Source: Actinomadura madurae
GTDB taxonomy: Bacteria; Actinomycetota; Actinomycetes; Streptosporangiales; Streptosporangiaceae
Assembly (NCBI RefSeq): GCF_900115095.1
Contig: NZ_FOVH01000002.1
Coordinates: 744,001 to 808,000 of the forward strand
Reading direction: 5' to 3'
Length of the DNA stretch: 64,000 nt
Shown in pieces: positions 56,844-64,000 of the stretch; within the stretch, counting starts at the first letter, position 1, and each line of letters opens with the position of its first letter. The position numbers and the translations under genes are program-made. The notes beneath the pieces were generated by a model. It was not told where the DNA came from and did no database searches. It saw nothing but the letters and a program-made list of their open reading frames with translations.

Positions 56844-58055
56844 GTGACAGACACCAGCGCGGTGAAGGACGCCCTGCGCCGCCAGCAGATCGAGACTCCC
56901 TCGTGGGCGTACGGGAACTCGGGGACCCGGTTCAAGGTCTTCGCCCAGCGGGGCGTGCCGCGCACCCCGCAGGAGAAGATCGACGACGCCGCGCAGGTGC
57001 ACCGCTTCACCGGCGTCGCGCCCAGCGTGGCCGTGCACATCCCCTGGGACAGGGTGGACGACTACGCCGCGCTGGCCGCGCACGCCAAGGAGAGGGGGGT
57101 GCGGATCGGGGCGGTGAACACCAACGTCTTCCAGGACGACGACTACATGCTCGGCAGCGTCACCAACCCCGATCCCGCCGTCCGCCGCAAGGCCCTCGAC
57201 CACCTCCTCGAAGCGGTCGACATCATGGACCTCACCGGCTCCCGCGACCTGAAGCTGTGGTTCTCCGACGGCACGAACTACCCGGGGCAGGACGACATCC
57301 GCGCCCGCCAGGACCGGATGGCCGAGGCCCTCGCCGCCGTCTACGAGCGGCTCGGCGACGACCAGCGGTTCCTGCTGGAGTACAAGCTGTTCGAGCCCGC
57401 GTTCTACATGACCGACCTGCCGGACTGGGGCGCCTCCTACGCGCACTGCGTCAGGCTCGGCCCGAAGGCGCAGGTCGTGGTGGACACCGGGCACCACGCG
57501 CCCGGCACGAACATCGAGTTCATCGTGGCGTTCCTGCTGCGCGAGGGGAAGCTCGGCGGGTTCGACTTCAACTCCCGCTTCTACGCCGACGACGACCTGA
57601 TGGTCGGCGCGGCCGACCCGTTCCAGCTGTTCCGCATCATGCACGAGGTGGTGCGCGGCGGCGGCTACGACGCGTACACCGGTGGGGGGGCGACCCCCCA
57701 CACCCCCCAGCAAGAACGTGGAGCCGGCGTCGCGTTCATGCTCGACCAGTGCCACAACATCGAGCCGAAGATCCAGGGCCAGATCCGCTCGGTGATGAAC
57801 GTCCAGGAGGCCACCGCGAAGGCGCTGCTGGTGGACATGGACGCGCTGCGCGCCGCGCAGGAGTCCGGCGACGTCCTCGGGGCCAACGCGGTGTTCATGG
57901 ACGCCTACAACACCGACGTCCGGCCGCTGCTCGCCGAGCTGCGCGAGGAGATGGGCCTGCACCCGGACCCGGTCGCCGCCTACAAGGCGTCCGGCTACTA
58001 CGAGCGGGTGGTCGAGGAGCGCAAGGACGGCCAGGCCGCCGGTTGGGGCGCCTGA
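56844..58055 (+). CDS. rhaI: L-rhamnose isomerase
   Basis: The 403-residue protein is an L-rhamnose isomerase of the RhaI type found in Gram-positives and Pseudomonas. VHIPWDRVDDYAALAAHAKERGVRIGAVNTNVFQDDDYMLGSVTNP, LEYKLFEPAFYMTDLPDWG (metal Glu), VDTGHHAPGTNIEFIVAFLL and FDFNSRFYADDDLMVGAADPFQLFRIMHEV (metal Asp/His) are all present. It converts rhamnose to rhamnulose. Near residue 280 the sequence GGGATPHTPQQERG is an insert encoded by the G6/C6 repeat; relatives go directly from the VVRGGG region to GVAFMLDQCHN. GTG 56844 has AGGAGAGAGG upstream. Confidence 0.94.
   Translation: MTDTSAVKDALRRQQIETPSWAYGNSGTRFKVFAQRGVPRTPQEKIDDAAQVHRFTGVAPSVAVHIPWDRVDDYAALAAHAKERGVRIGAVNTNVFQDDDYMLGSVTNPDPAVRRKALDHLLEAVDIMDLTGSRDLKLWFSDGTNYPGQDDIRARQDRMAEALAAVYERLGDDQRFLLEYKLFEPAFYMTDLPDWGASYAHCVRLGPKAQVVVDTGHHAPGTNIEFIVAFLLREGKLGGFDFNSRFYADDDLMVGAADPFQLFRIMHEVVRGGGYDAYTGGGATPHTPQQERGAGVAFMLDQCHNIEPKIQGQIRSVMNVQEATAKALLVDMDALRAAQESGDVLGANAVFMDAYNTDVRPLLAELREEMGLHPDPVAAYKASGYYERVVEERKDGQAAGWGA
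57684..57710. repeat. G6/C6 palindromic repeat, copy 5, inside rhaI
   Basis: The plus strand reads G7-CGA-C6-ACA-C6-AG. In frame it encodes GGATPHTPQ, close to the GGTTPHAP made by the copy in hrpB, so the same strand and frame were taken. Confidence 0.7.
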
Positions 58056-58057
58056 CC

Positions 58058-59539
58058 ATGGCCGGGACGCTCCGCCGGGGCGGCGCCGCGACCGCGGCCC
58101 TGGCCACCGCAGCCCTGGTCGCGGCGGCGCTCACCGGCGCCGGCCGGGCCGACGCCGCCGCGCCCGCCGGGGAACGGGCCGCGGGCCCGGCCCTGCAGAG
58201 GCTGAAGGACACGCGGCTGGACGCGAAGGCGCTGTACTTCGTGTCCTATGACGGCCTGGTCAACAACGGCTCGTTCCAGCAGAGCGGCATCCTCACCTAC
58301 GCGGGCTACCAGTACGCCGGCTGGTACACGGCCGACCGGAGCGCGGTCATCGCGCGGCGGCACCTGCCGAACGGCCCGTGGAAGAGCGTGACGCTGCCGC
58401 ACAAGCTCAGCACCGACGACTCGCACAACGTCATCTCCATGGGCGTGTCGCCGCAGGACGGCCGCCTGCACGTGGCGATGGACACCCACGGCAACCAGGT
58501 CTACTACACCAGGTCCGAGCCGGGGCTCGCCTCCGATCCGTCCCCGGGCCGCTGGGACGCGTCCCGCTTCGGACCGGTCCAGCGCACCCTCGACGGCACC
58601 GACCTGGGCGGCATCACCTATCCCCAGTTCGCCGTCACGCCCGAGCGCAGGCTCCAGCTCGTGTACCGGACGGGCGGCTCCGGCAACGGCACCAACGAGA
58701 TCGCCGAGTACGACGCGGCGGGCGGCGGCAGCTGGACCAGGCTCGGCAAGTGGTCCGGCGCCGCCGGCACGTACTCCGGCAACGGGCAGACCAGCACCGC
58801 CCGGAACATGTACGTGCACGGCATCACCTACGGCTCGGACGGCCGCCTGCACGCCGCGTTCACGTGGCGCGAGCAGAACTTCGGCGTCCTGTGCCACCCG
58901 GGCGGCCTGTCCAACCACGACACCGGCTACGTGTACTCCGACGACCGCGGCCGCACGTGGCGCAACGACGCCGGCCAGGTCGTCGGCGCCACCGGCACCG
59001 CGGACCAGGTGGCGCTGGACGATCCGGGTCTGGTCGTCGACCCGCTCGACCCGAACCACGCGCTGATGAACCAGGAGAGCCAGGCCGTGGACGCGGCCGG
59101 CCGCCCGCACGTGGTCATCAGCTACGTGCCGGGCCGGTTCACCCAGTGCGTCACCGACTTCACCGCCCAGCGCAAGGCGTACTCGCGCACCTTCCACCTG
59201 ACCCGCGACGCCGGCGGGAAGTGGCGCAAGGTCGAGATCCCGGTGCCGAACGAGGCCTTCGGCCGCTCCCGGATCGTGTTCGACAAGGCGGACAACGCCT
59301 ACGTGATCATGCCGTTCGGGCGGATCGTCGCCGCGAGCAAGGCCGACGGCTGGACCGACTGGAAGCTGCTGTTCGACGGCACCCACTACTCCGGTGACCG
59401 CACGCTCAACGCCTTCGGCGAGGTCCTCGTCGACGACTCCCGGGTCGCCACCGACGGCGTCCTGTCCGTGATGTACCAGCAGAAGTCCACCGGCACCACC
59501 CCGTCCCCGATCCGCGTCATCGACTTCAAGCTCGGCTAG
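58058..59539 (+). CDS. Secreted BNR-repeat protein, probable rhamnose-glycan enzyme
   Basis: The 493-residue protein has a Sec signal peptide (hydrophobic Ala-rich, cleavage near GRADAAAPA) and a beta-propeller-like BNR_4 family body: QSGILTYAGYQYAGWYTADR, DDSHNVISMGVSPQDGRLHVAMDTHGNQVYYTRSE, GGITYPQFAVTPERRLQLVYRTGGSGNGTNEIAEYD and VYSDDRGRTWRND. From general knowledge, BNR_4 relatives include polysaccharide lyases and hydrolases acting on ulvan or on rhamnosyl-glucuronate ends. Placement between isomerase and GH78 suggests release of rhamnose from such a glycan. It starts two bases after the rhaI stop. Confidence 0.82.
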   Translation: MAGTLRRGGAATAALATAALVAAALTGAGRADAAAPAGERAAGPALQRLKDTRLDAKALYFVSYDGLVNNGSFQQSGILTYAGYQYAGWYTADRSAVIARRHLPNGPWKSVTLPHKLSTDDSHNVISMGVSPQDGRLHVAMDTHGNQVYYTRSEPGLASDPSPGRWDASRFGPVQRTLDGTDLGGITYPQFAVTPERRLQLVYRTGGSGNGTNEIAEYDAAGGGSWTRLGKWSGAAGTYSGNGQTSTARNMYVHGITYGSDGRLHAAFTWREQNFGVLCHPGGLSNHDTGYVYSDDRGRTWRNDAGQVVGATGTADQVALDDPGLVVDPLDPNHALMNQESQAVDAAGRPHVVISYVPGRFTQCVTDFTAQRKAYSRTFHLTRDAGGKWRKVEIPVPNEAFGRSRIVFDKADNAYVIMPFGRIVAASKADGWTDWKLLFDGTHYSGDRTLNAFGEVLVDDSRVATDGVLSVMYQQKSTGTTPSPIRVIDFKLG

Positions 59540-59564
59540 ACGAGTCGACAAGGAGCACCCGAGG

Positions 59565-62500
59565 ATGCCCCCAACCTCACCACGTCGCTGGACCGCCGCC
59601 GCCGTCGCGGCCGGGCTCGTCCTCGCCGTCGCCGCCCCCGCCCACGCGCGGGAGAGGGCGGCGCTGAGCGTCGCCGGGCTGGAGACCGAGCACGCCACCA
59701 CCCCGATCGCCGTCGCCGACCCCGAGCCCCGGCTCGGCTGGCGGCTGACCTCGCGCGAGCGGGGCCAGCAGCAGACCGCCTACCGCATCTCGGTCGCCAC
59801 CGCCGACGGCGGCGACACCGTCTGGGACTCGGGCCCGGTCACCGGGGCGCGGTCCTACGACGTCCGCTACGGCGGCCCGGCGCTCAAGCCGGCGACCCGC
59901 TACACCTGGCGGGTCAAGGTCGCCGACGCCGACGGCGACTGGACCGGCTGGAGCAGGCGGACCTGGTTCGAGACCGCGCTCGCCAAGGCCGGCTGGCGCG
60001 GCTCCTGGATCGGCGCCCACGGCGACGCAGCGTCCACCCCGGACCTGAAAGGCACCAACTGGATCTGGTACCCCGAGGGCGACCCGGCCGCCGAGGCGCC
60101 CGCCGCGTCGCGCTACTTCCGGGGGACGTTCGACCTCGCCGCGGTGCCGCAGGGCGCCCGGCTGGTCATGACCGCCGACGACGGCTTCACCGCGTGGGTG
60201 AACGGCGCCGAGGCCGGGTCACGCGACCCCGACCCGGAGGCGGAGAACTGGCGGCGCCCCATCGTCGTCGACGTGGCGTCCAAGCTCCGGCAGGGCCGCA
60301 ACGTCATCGCCGTCAAGGCCACCAACGGCAGGGTCAGCCCGGCCGGGCTCCTCGGCAGGCTGGAACTGCCCGGCCAGGAGCCGGAACGGTTCGACACCGG
60401 CGCGGCCTGGCGCTCCGCCAACGAGGAGCCGTCCGGCGACTGGCGGGCGGCGGACTACGACGACGCGAGCTGGGCCGAGGCGAAGGTGCTCACCGCCTGG
60501 GGCGGTGCGCCCTGGGGCGAGGTGAGACCCGAGCGGCCCACCCTTCCCGAGCCGCTCCTGCGCCGCGACTTCGCCGTCCGGGGCAAGAAGATCGCCAAGG
60601 CCCGGCTGTACGCGGCGGCGGCCGGGTACGCCGAGCTGAGCCTGAACGGCAGGCGCGTCGGCGACGGGGTCCTCGAACCCGGCTTCGTCCGCTACGACAA
60701 GCGCGTCGAGTACACCACCCACGACGTCACCCGGATGCTGCGGCGCGGCGGCAACGTGATCGGGGCGCGCCTCGGCCGCGGCTTCTACGGGATGACCCAG
60801 CAGAACGTCTGGAACTGGCACGCCACGCCCTGGACGGCCGAGCCGCGGCTGCTGGCCCAGCTCGTCGTCACCTACGACGACGGCAGCACCCAGACCGTCG
60901 CGACCGACGGGTCGTGGCGCTACGCCGAGGGCCCGGTCCGGTTCGACTCCCTCTACGGCGGCGAGACCTACGACGCCCGCGAGGAGAAGCCCGGCTGGGA
61001 CCGTCCCGGCTTCGACGCCTCCGCCTGGAAGCAGGCGGCGGGCGTGTCCGCGCCCACCACCACCGTGGTCCCGGAGGAGCACGAGCCGATCAAGGTCGCG
61101 CGCACGCTGCGGCCCGTCGCGGTCACCAGCCCCAAGCCGGGCGTCCACGTGTTCAAGATGCCGCACAACACCGCCGGCTGGGCCCGCATCCGGACCCGCG
61201 GCCCCGCGGGCACGAAGATCACCCTGAAGTACGGCGAGAGGCTCAACGCCGACGGCACCGTCCAGTCCGGCAACGGCCTGGTCACCGGACGCTCGCAGAC
61301 CGACGAGTACATCCTCGCCGGACGCGGGACGACCGAGACCTGGGAGGCCCGCTACACCTACAAGGGCTTCCAGTACGTCGAGGTGACCGGCTGGCCCGGC
61401 GAGCCCCCCACGGTCGCCGATCTCGACGGCCGCGAGGTCCACAGCGACCTGAGCCCGGCCGGCTCGTTCGGCAGCTCCAACGAGCTGTTCAACACGCTGG
61501 AGACCGCCACCCGGCAGACCGTCGTCAACAACTGGCACGGCATCCCGACCGACACCCCGATGTACGAGAAGAACGGGTGGACGGGCGACGCCCAGCTCAT
61601 GGCCGAGATGGAGATGGGCCGGTACGACCTGCGGCGGCTGTTCGCCAAGTGGATGACCGACCACCGCGACAGCCAGGGCTCGAACGGGCTCGTCCCCGCG
61701 ATCGTCCCCGACAACGGGTGGGGCCTCGGCGACGGATGGCCGTCACCGCCGTGGCACGCCTCGTTCACCGTCATCCCGTGGCAGATGTACCAGCGGTACG
61801 GCGACCGCGACGTCCTGTCCGACAACTACCCCGCCATGCGCCGCTACCTGGACGACTGGCTCACCCGCGTCGACGGCGAGGGGCTCTACCCGAGCAAGCT
61901 GAACGACTACCTGGCCCCCGGGTACGGCGGCAACACGCCCGAGGACATGCGGCTGCACGGCACCGCCTACACCTACTCCAACACGCTGATCATCGCCGGC
62001 GTCGCCGAGGTCCTCGGGCAGGACGCCGACGCGGCCCGCTACCGGGCGGCGGCGGCGAAGATGAAGGACGCCTTCAACAAGGCGTTCCTGCGCGGCGACG
62101 CCTACGTCACCGACACCGACCCCGGCTACCGGCAGACCAACGCGCTGATCGCGCTGGCCCTCGGCCTGGCGCCGCAGGAGTCGCAGAAGGCCGTCACCGA
62201 CCGGCTCGTCCGGGACGTCGAGGAGCGCGGCGACCACCTCAATACCGGCGCGCTCGGCACCAAGTACCTGCTGACCGAGCTGACCGCGCGCGGTCACGGC
62301 GAGCTGGCCTACAAGGTCGCCACCCAGCGCACCTACCCGAGCTGGGGCTACTGGATCGACAACGGCGCGACGACGCTGTGGGAGCGCTGGGACCTGGACG
62401 CCCGGTCCCGCGACCACGTGTTCCTCGGCGGCGCCATCGGCGAGTGGTTCACCGAGGACCTCGCCGGTATCGAGCCGGCCGCGCCCGGCTTCGACCGGAT

Positions 62501-62807
62501 CAGGATCGCGCCGCAACCGCTGGGCGACCTGACGTCGGTGAACGCCTCGGCACCCACCCCGCACGGCCCGGTCACGGTCCGGTGGACGAAGTCCGGCTCC
62601 GGATTCGTCCTCCGCGTTACCGTCCCGGTCGGTGCCACCGCCGAGATCGAACTGCCCGCCGCGACCGCGGACCGGGTCACCGAGAGCGGGCGGGCGCTCG
62701 CCTCCGCCCCGGGCGTGCGCGTCCTCGGAGCCGGAGCCGGCGCCAACGGGAGCGTCGTCCGGGTGGCGGCCGAGTCCGGCTCGTACACCTTCCACGCACG
62801 CAAGTGA
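59565..62807 (+). CDS. Secreted alpha-L-rhamnosidase, GH78
   Basis: The 1080-residue protein has a Sec signal peptide (cleavage near PAHARERA), then an N-terminal Fn3-like domain, a beta-sandwich insert (SRYFRGTFDLAAVPQGARLVMTADDGFTAWVNG) and the catalytic (alpha/alpha)6 barrel. IPTDTPMYEKNGWTGDAQLMAEMEMG holds the proposed general acid Glu and NGATTLWERWDLDARSRDHVFLGGAIGEWF the base Glu and the GH78 tail. A C-terminal beta-sandwich follows. It should release terminal rhamnose from glycans or glycosides outside the cell. Length is typical for large actinomycete GH78 enzymes. Confidence 0.95.
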   Translation: MPPTSPRRWTAAAVAAGLVLAVAAPAHARERAALSVAGLETEHATTPIAVADPEPRLGWRLTSRERGQQQTAYRISVATADGGDTVWDSGPVTGARSYDVRYGGPALKPATRYTWRVKVADADGDWTGWSRRTWFETALAKAGWRGSWIGAHGDAASTPDLKGTNWIWYPEGDPAAEAPAASRYFRGTFDLAAVPQGARLVMTADDGFTAWVNGAEAGSRDPDPEAENWRRPIVVDVASKLRQGRNVIAVKATNGRVSPAGLLGRLELPGQEPERFDTGAAWRSANEEPSGDWRAADYDDASWAEAKVLTAWGGAPWGEVRPERPTLPEPLLRRDFAVRGKKIAKARLYAAAAGYAELSLNGRRVGDGVLEPGFVRYDKRVEYTTHDVTRMLRRGGNVIGARLGRGFYGMTQQNVWNWHATPWTAEPRLLAQLVVTYDDGSTQTVATDGSWRYAEGPVRFDSLYGGETYDAREEKPGWDRPGFDASAWKQAAGVSAPTTTVVPEEHEPIKVARTLRPVAVTSPKPGVHVFKMPHNTAGWARIRTRGPAGTKITLKYGERLNADGTVQSGNGLVTGRSQTDEYILAGRGTTETWEARYTYKGFQYVEVTGWPGEPPTVADLDGREVHSDLSPAGSFGSSNELFNTLETATRQTVVNNWHGIPTDTPMYEKNGWTGDAQLMAEMEMGRYDLRRLFAKWMTDHRDSQGSNGLVPAIVPDNGWGLGDGWPSPPWHASFTVIPWQMYQRYGDRDVLSDNYPAMRRYLDDWLTRVDGEGLYPSKLNDYLAPGYGGNTPEDMRLHGTAYTYSNTLIIAGVAEVLGQDADAARYRAAAAKMKDAFNKAFLRGDAYVTDTDPGYRQTNALIALALGLAPQESQKAVTDRLVRDVEERGDHLNTGALGTKYLLTELTARGHGELAYKVATQRTYPSWGYWIDNGATTLWERWDLDARSRDHVFLGGAIGEWFTEDLAGIEPAAPGFDRIRIAPQPLGDLTSVNASAPTPHGPVTVRWTKSGSGFVLRVTVPVGATAEIELPAATADRVTESGRALASAPGVRVLGAGAGANGSVVRVAAESGSYTFHARK

Positions 62808-62818
62808 GGAGATATCCG

Positions 62819-64000
62819 ATGACCGCCACTCCACCCGAGGTGGAGCAGCTGCTGGAACGGGCCAACACCCTCGGCTCGGACCCGCGCAACACCAACTACG
62901 CGGGCGGCAACGCGTCCGCGAAGGGCACGGTCACCGACCCCGTGACGGCCCGCGACGTCGAGCTGATGTGGGTGAAGGGCTCCGGCGGCGACCTCGGCAC
63001 CCTCACCGAGCGGGGCCTGGCCGTGCTGCGGCTGGACCGGGTGCGCGCGCTCGTGGACGTCTACCCGGGCGTCGACCGCGAGGACGAGATGGTCGCCGCG
63101 TTCGACTACTGCCTGCACGGCAAGGGCGGCGCGGCGCCGTCCATCGACACCGCCATGCACGCCCTCGTCGAGGCCGCGCACGTCGACCACCTGCACCCCG
63201 ACTCCGGCATCGCGATCGCGACCGCCGCCGACGGCGAGGAGCTGACCCGGCGGATCTTCGGCGACCGGGTCGCGTGGGTGCCGTGGCGGCGGCCCGGCTT
63301 CCAGCTCGGGCTGGACATCGCCGAGATCAAGCGCGCCAGCCCGCGGGCGATCGGGGTGATCCTCGGCGGGCACGGCATCACGGCGTGGGGCGAGACGAGC
63401 GAGGAGTGCAAGGTCAACTCGCTCGACATCATCCGCACCGCCGAGGCCTACATCGCCGAGCACGGCAAGGCCGAACCGTTCGGCGAGGTGATCCACCCGG
63501 CGCTGCCGGAGGACGAGCGGCACGCCCGCGCCGCCGCGCTGTTCCCGCTGATCCGGGGGCTGGCGTCCACCGACCGGCCGCAGGTGGGGCACTTCACCGA
63601 CGGTGAGGCCGTCCTCGACTTCGTCTCCCGCGCCGAGCACCCCCGGCTCGCGGCGCTCGGCACGTCCTGCCCGGACCACTTCCTGCGCACCAAGGTGCGG
63701 CCGATGGTCCTCGACCTGCCGCCGGACGCGCCGCTCGACGACGTCAAGGCCCGCCTCAAGGAGCTGCACGCCGCCTACCGCGAGGAGTACGCCGCCTACT
63801 ACGACCGGCACGCCACGGCCGAGTCGCCCGCGATGCGCGGCGCGGACCCGGCGATCGTCCTCGTGCCCGGGGTCGGCATGTTCTCCTTCGGCGCGAACAA
63901 GCAGACCGCGCGGGTCGCCGGCGAGTTCTACGTCAACGCGATCAACGTGATGCGCGGCGCCGAGGCGCTGTCGTCCTACGCGCCGATCGACGAGTCGGAG
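62819..64000 (+). CDS. rhaD: Bifunctional rhamnulose-1-phosphate aldolase/lactaldehyde dehydrogenase, truncated at the edge
   Basis: The first 394 residues are seen. ATG 62819 follows GAGGAG. The class II aldolase-type domain is present, with NYAGGNASAKGTV (phosphate site), LMWVKGSGGDL, VDHLHPDS and ILGGHGITAWGETSEEC, where the His residues bind zinc. The sequence then continues DPAIVLVPGVGMFSFGANKQTARVAGEFYVNAINVMRGA, which links to a short-chain dehydrogenase domain outside the window. Full-length proteins (RhaEW, YuxG-like) cleave rhamnulose-1-phosphate and oxidise L-lactaldehyde to L-lactate, which LutABC would take to pyruvate. The start is coupled closely to GH78, 11 bases after its stop. 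Confidence 0.92.
   Translation, partial: MTATPPEVEQLLERANTLGSDPRNTNYAGGNASAKGTVTDPVTARDVELMWVKGSGGDLGTLTERGLAVLRLDRVRALVDVYPGVDREDEMVAAFDYCLHGKGGAAPSIDTAMHALVEAAHVDHLHPDSGIAIATAADGEELTRRIFGDRVAWVPWRRPGFQLGLDIAEIKRASPRAIGVILGGHGITAWGETSEECKVNSLDIIRTAEAYIAEHGKAEPFGEVIHPALPEDERHARAAALFPLIRGLASTDRPQVGHFTDGEAVLDFVSRAEHPRLAALGTSCPDHFLRTKVRPMVLDLPPDAPLDDVKARLKELHAAYREEYAAYYDRHATAESPAMRGADPAIVLVPGVGMFSFGANKQTARVAGEFYVNAINVMRGAEALSSYAPIDESE

Overview
The window is very GC-rich with NNC/NNG codon preference, and has TTG/GTG starts, likely leaderless genes, actinobacterial families (SARP, CGNR zinc finger, PGPGW, PPOX/F420, NERD, ECF sigma with anti-sigma) and Ser/Thr kinases. This points to a filamentous actinomycete; Actinomadura or a relative is my best guess from gene style, not from a search. 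No rRNA, tRNA, CRISPR array or intact insertion sequence was seen.

Region 1 (1-13 kb) is loosely organised accessory DNA. It starts with a truncated, disordered, repeat-bearing gene cut by the window edge. Then come a DHFR-family reductase, a Tat-exported PhoD phosphatase and an HExxH protein. A SARP regulator fused to a glycoside-hydrolase-like domain is broken by two indels and truncated exactly where a two-gene cassette (unknown protein plus Nudix) abuts it. PPOX, Nudix, PGPGW and receptor-kinase genes follow. Region 2 (13-38.9 kb) holds small regulatory and metabolic units: SGNH esterase, MFS pump with divergent TetR/amidohydrolase, YbhN membrane protein, a CqsA-like alpha-oxoamine synthase convergent with an MpaB-type oxygenase, SCP-x-like thiolase, threonine aldolase, GAF regulator, HrpB helicase, TetR/DrrAB efflux, ECF sigma/anti-sigma, cyclase-like protein, methyltransferase/CGNR pair and an SRPBCC protein. 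Region 3 (39-45.7 kb) is a GMC oxidoreductase, a PhaC-like Cys-nucleophile hydrolase and a large LuxR (LAL) regulator.

Region 4 (45.9-64 kb, running off the edge) is a complete L-rhamnose utilisation locus. Leftward, lacI-lutA-lutB-lutC-rhaB form an operon in which every junction is a 4-base start/stop overlap. Rightward are an ABC sugar importer (ATPase, two permeases, lipoprotein binding protein), L-rhamnose mutarotase, L-rhamnose isomerase, a secreted BNR-repeat protein, a secreted GH78 alpha-L-rhamnosidase and the start of the bifunctional rhamnulose-1-phosphate aldolase/lactaldehyde dehydrogenase. Together these could release rhamnose outside the cell, import it and convert it through L-lactaldehyde and L-lactate to pyruvate. 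Three similar LacI-type sites lie in the divergent promoter region and inside the ATPase gene.

A short G6/C6 palindromic repeat occurs five times (29.9, 39.7, 53.1, 56.8 and 57.7 kb), three times inside coding sequence without breaking the frame. At 53.1 kb it is flanked by a direct duplication of the permease start region, which looks like the footprint of an insertion.
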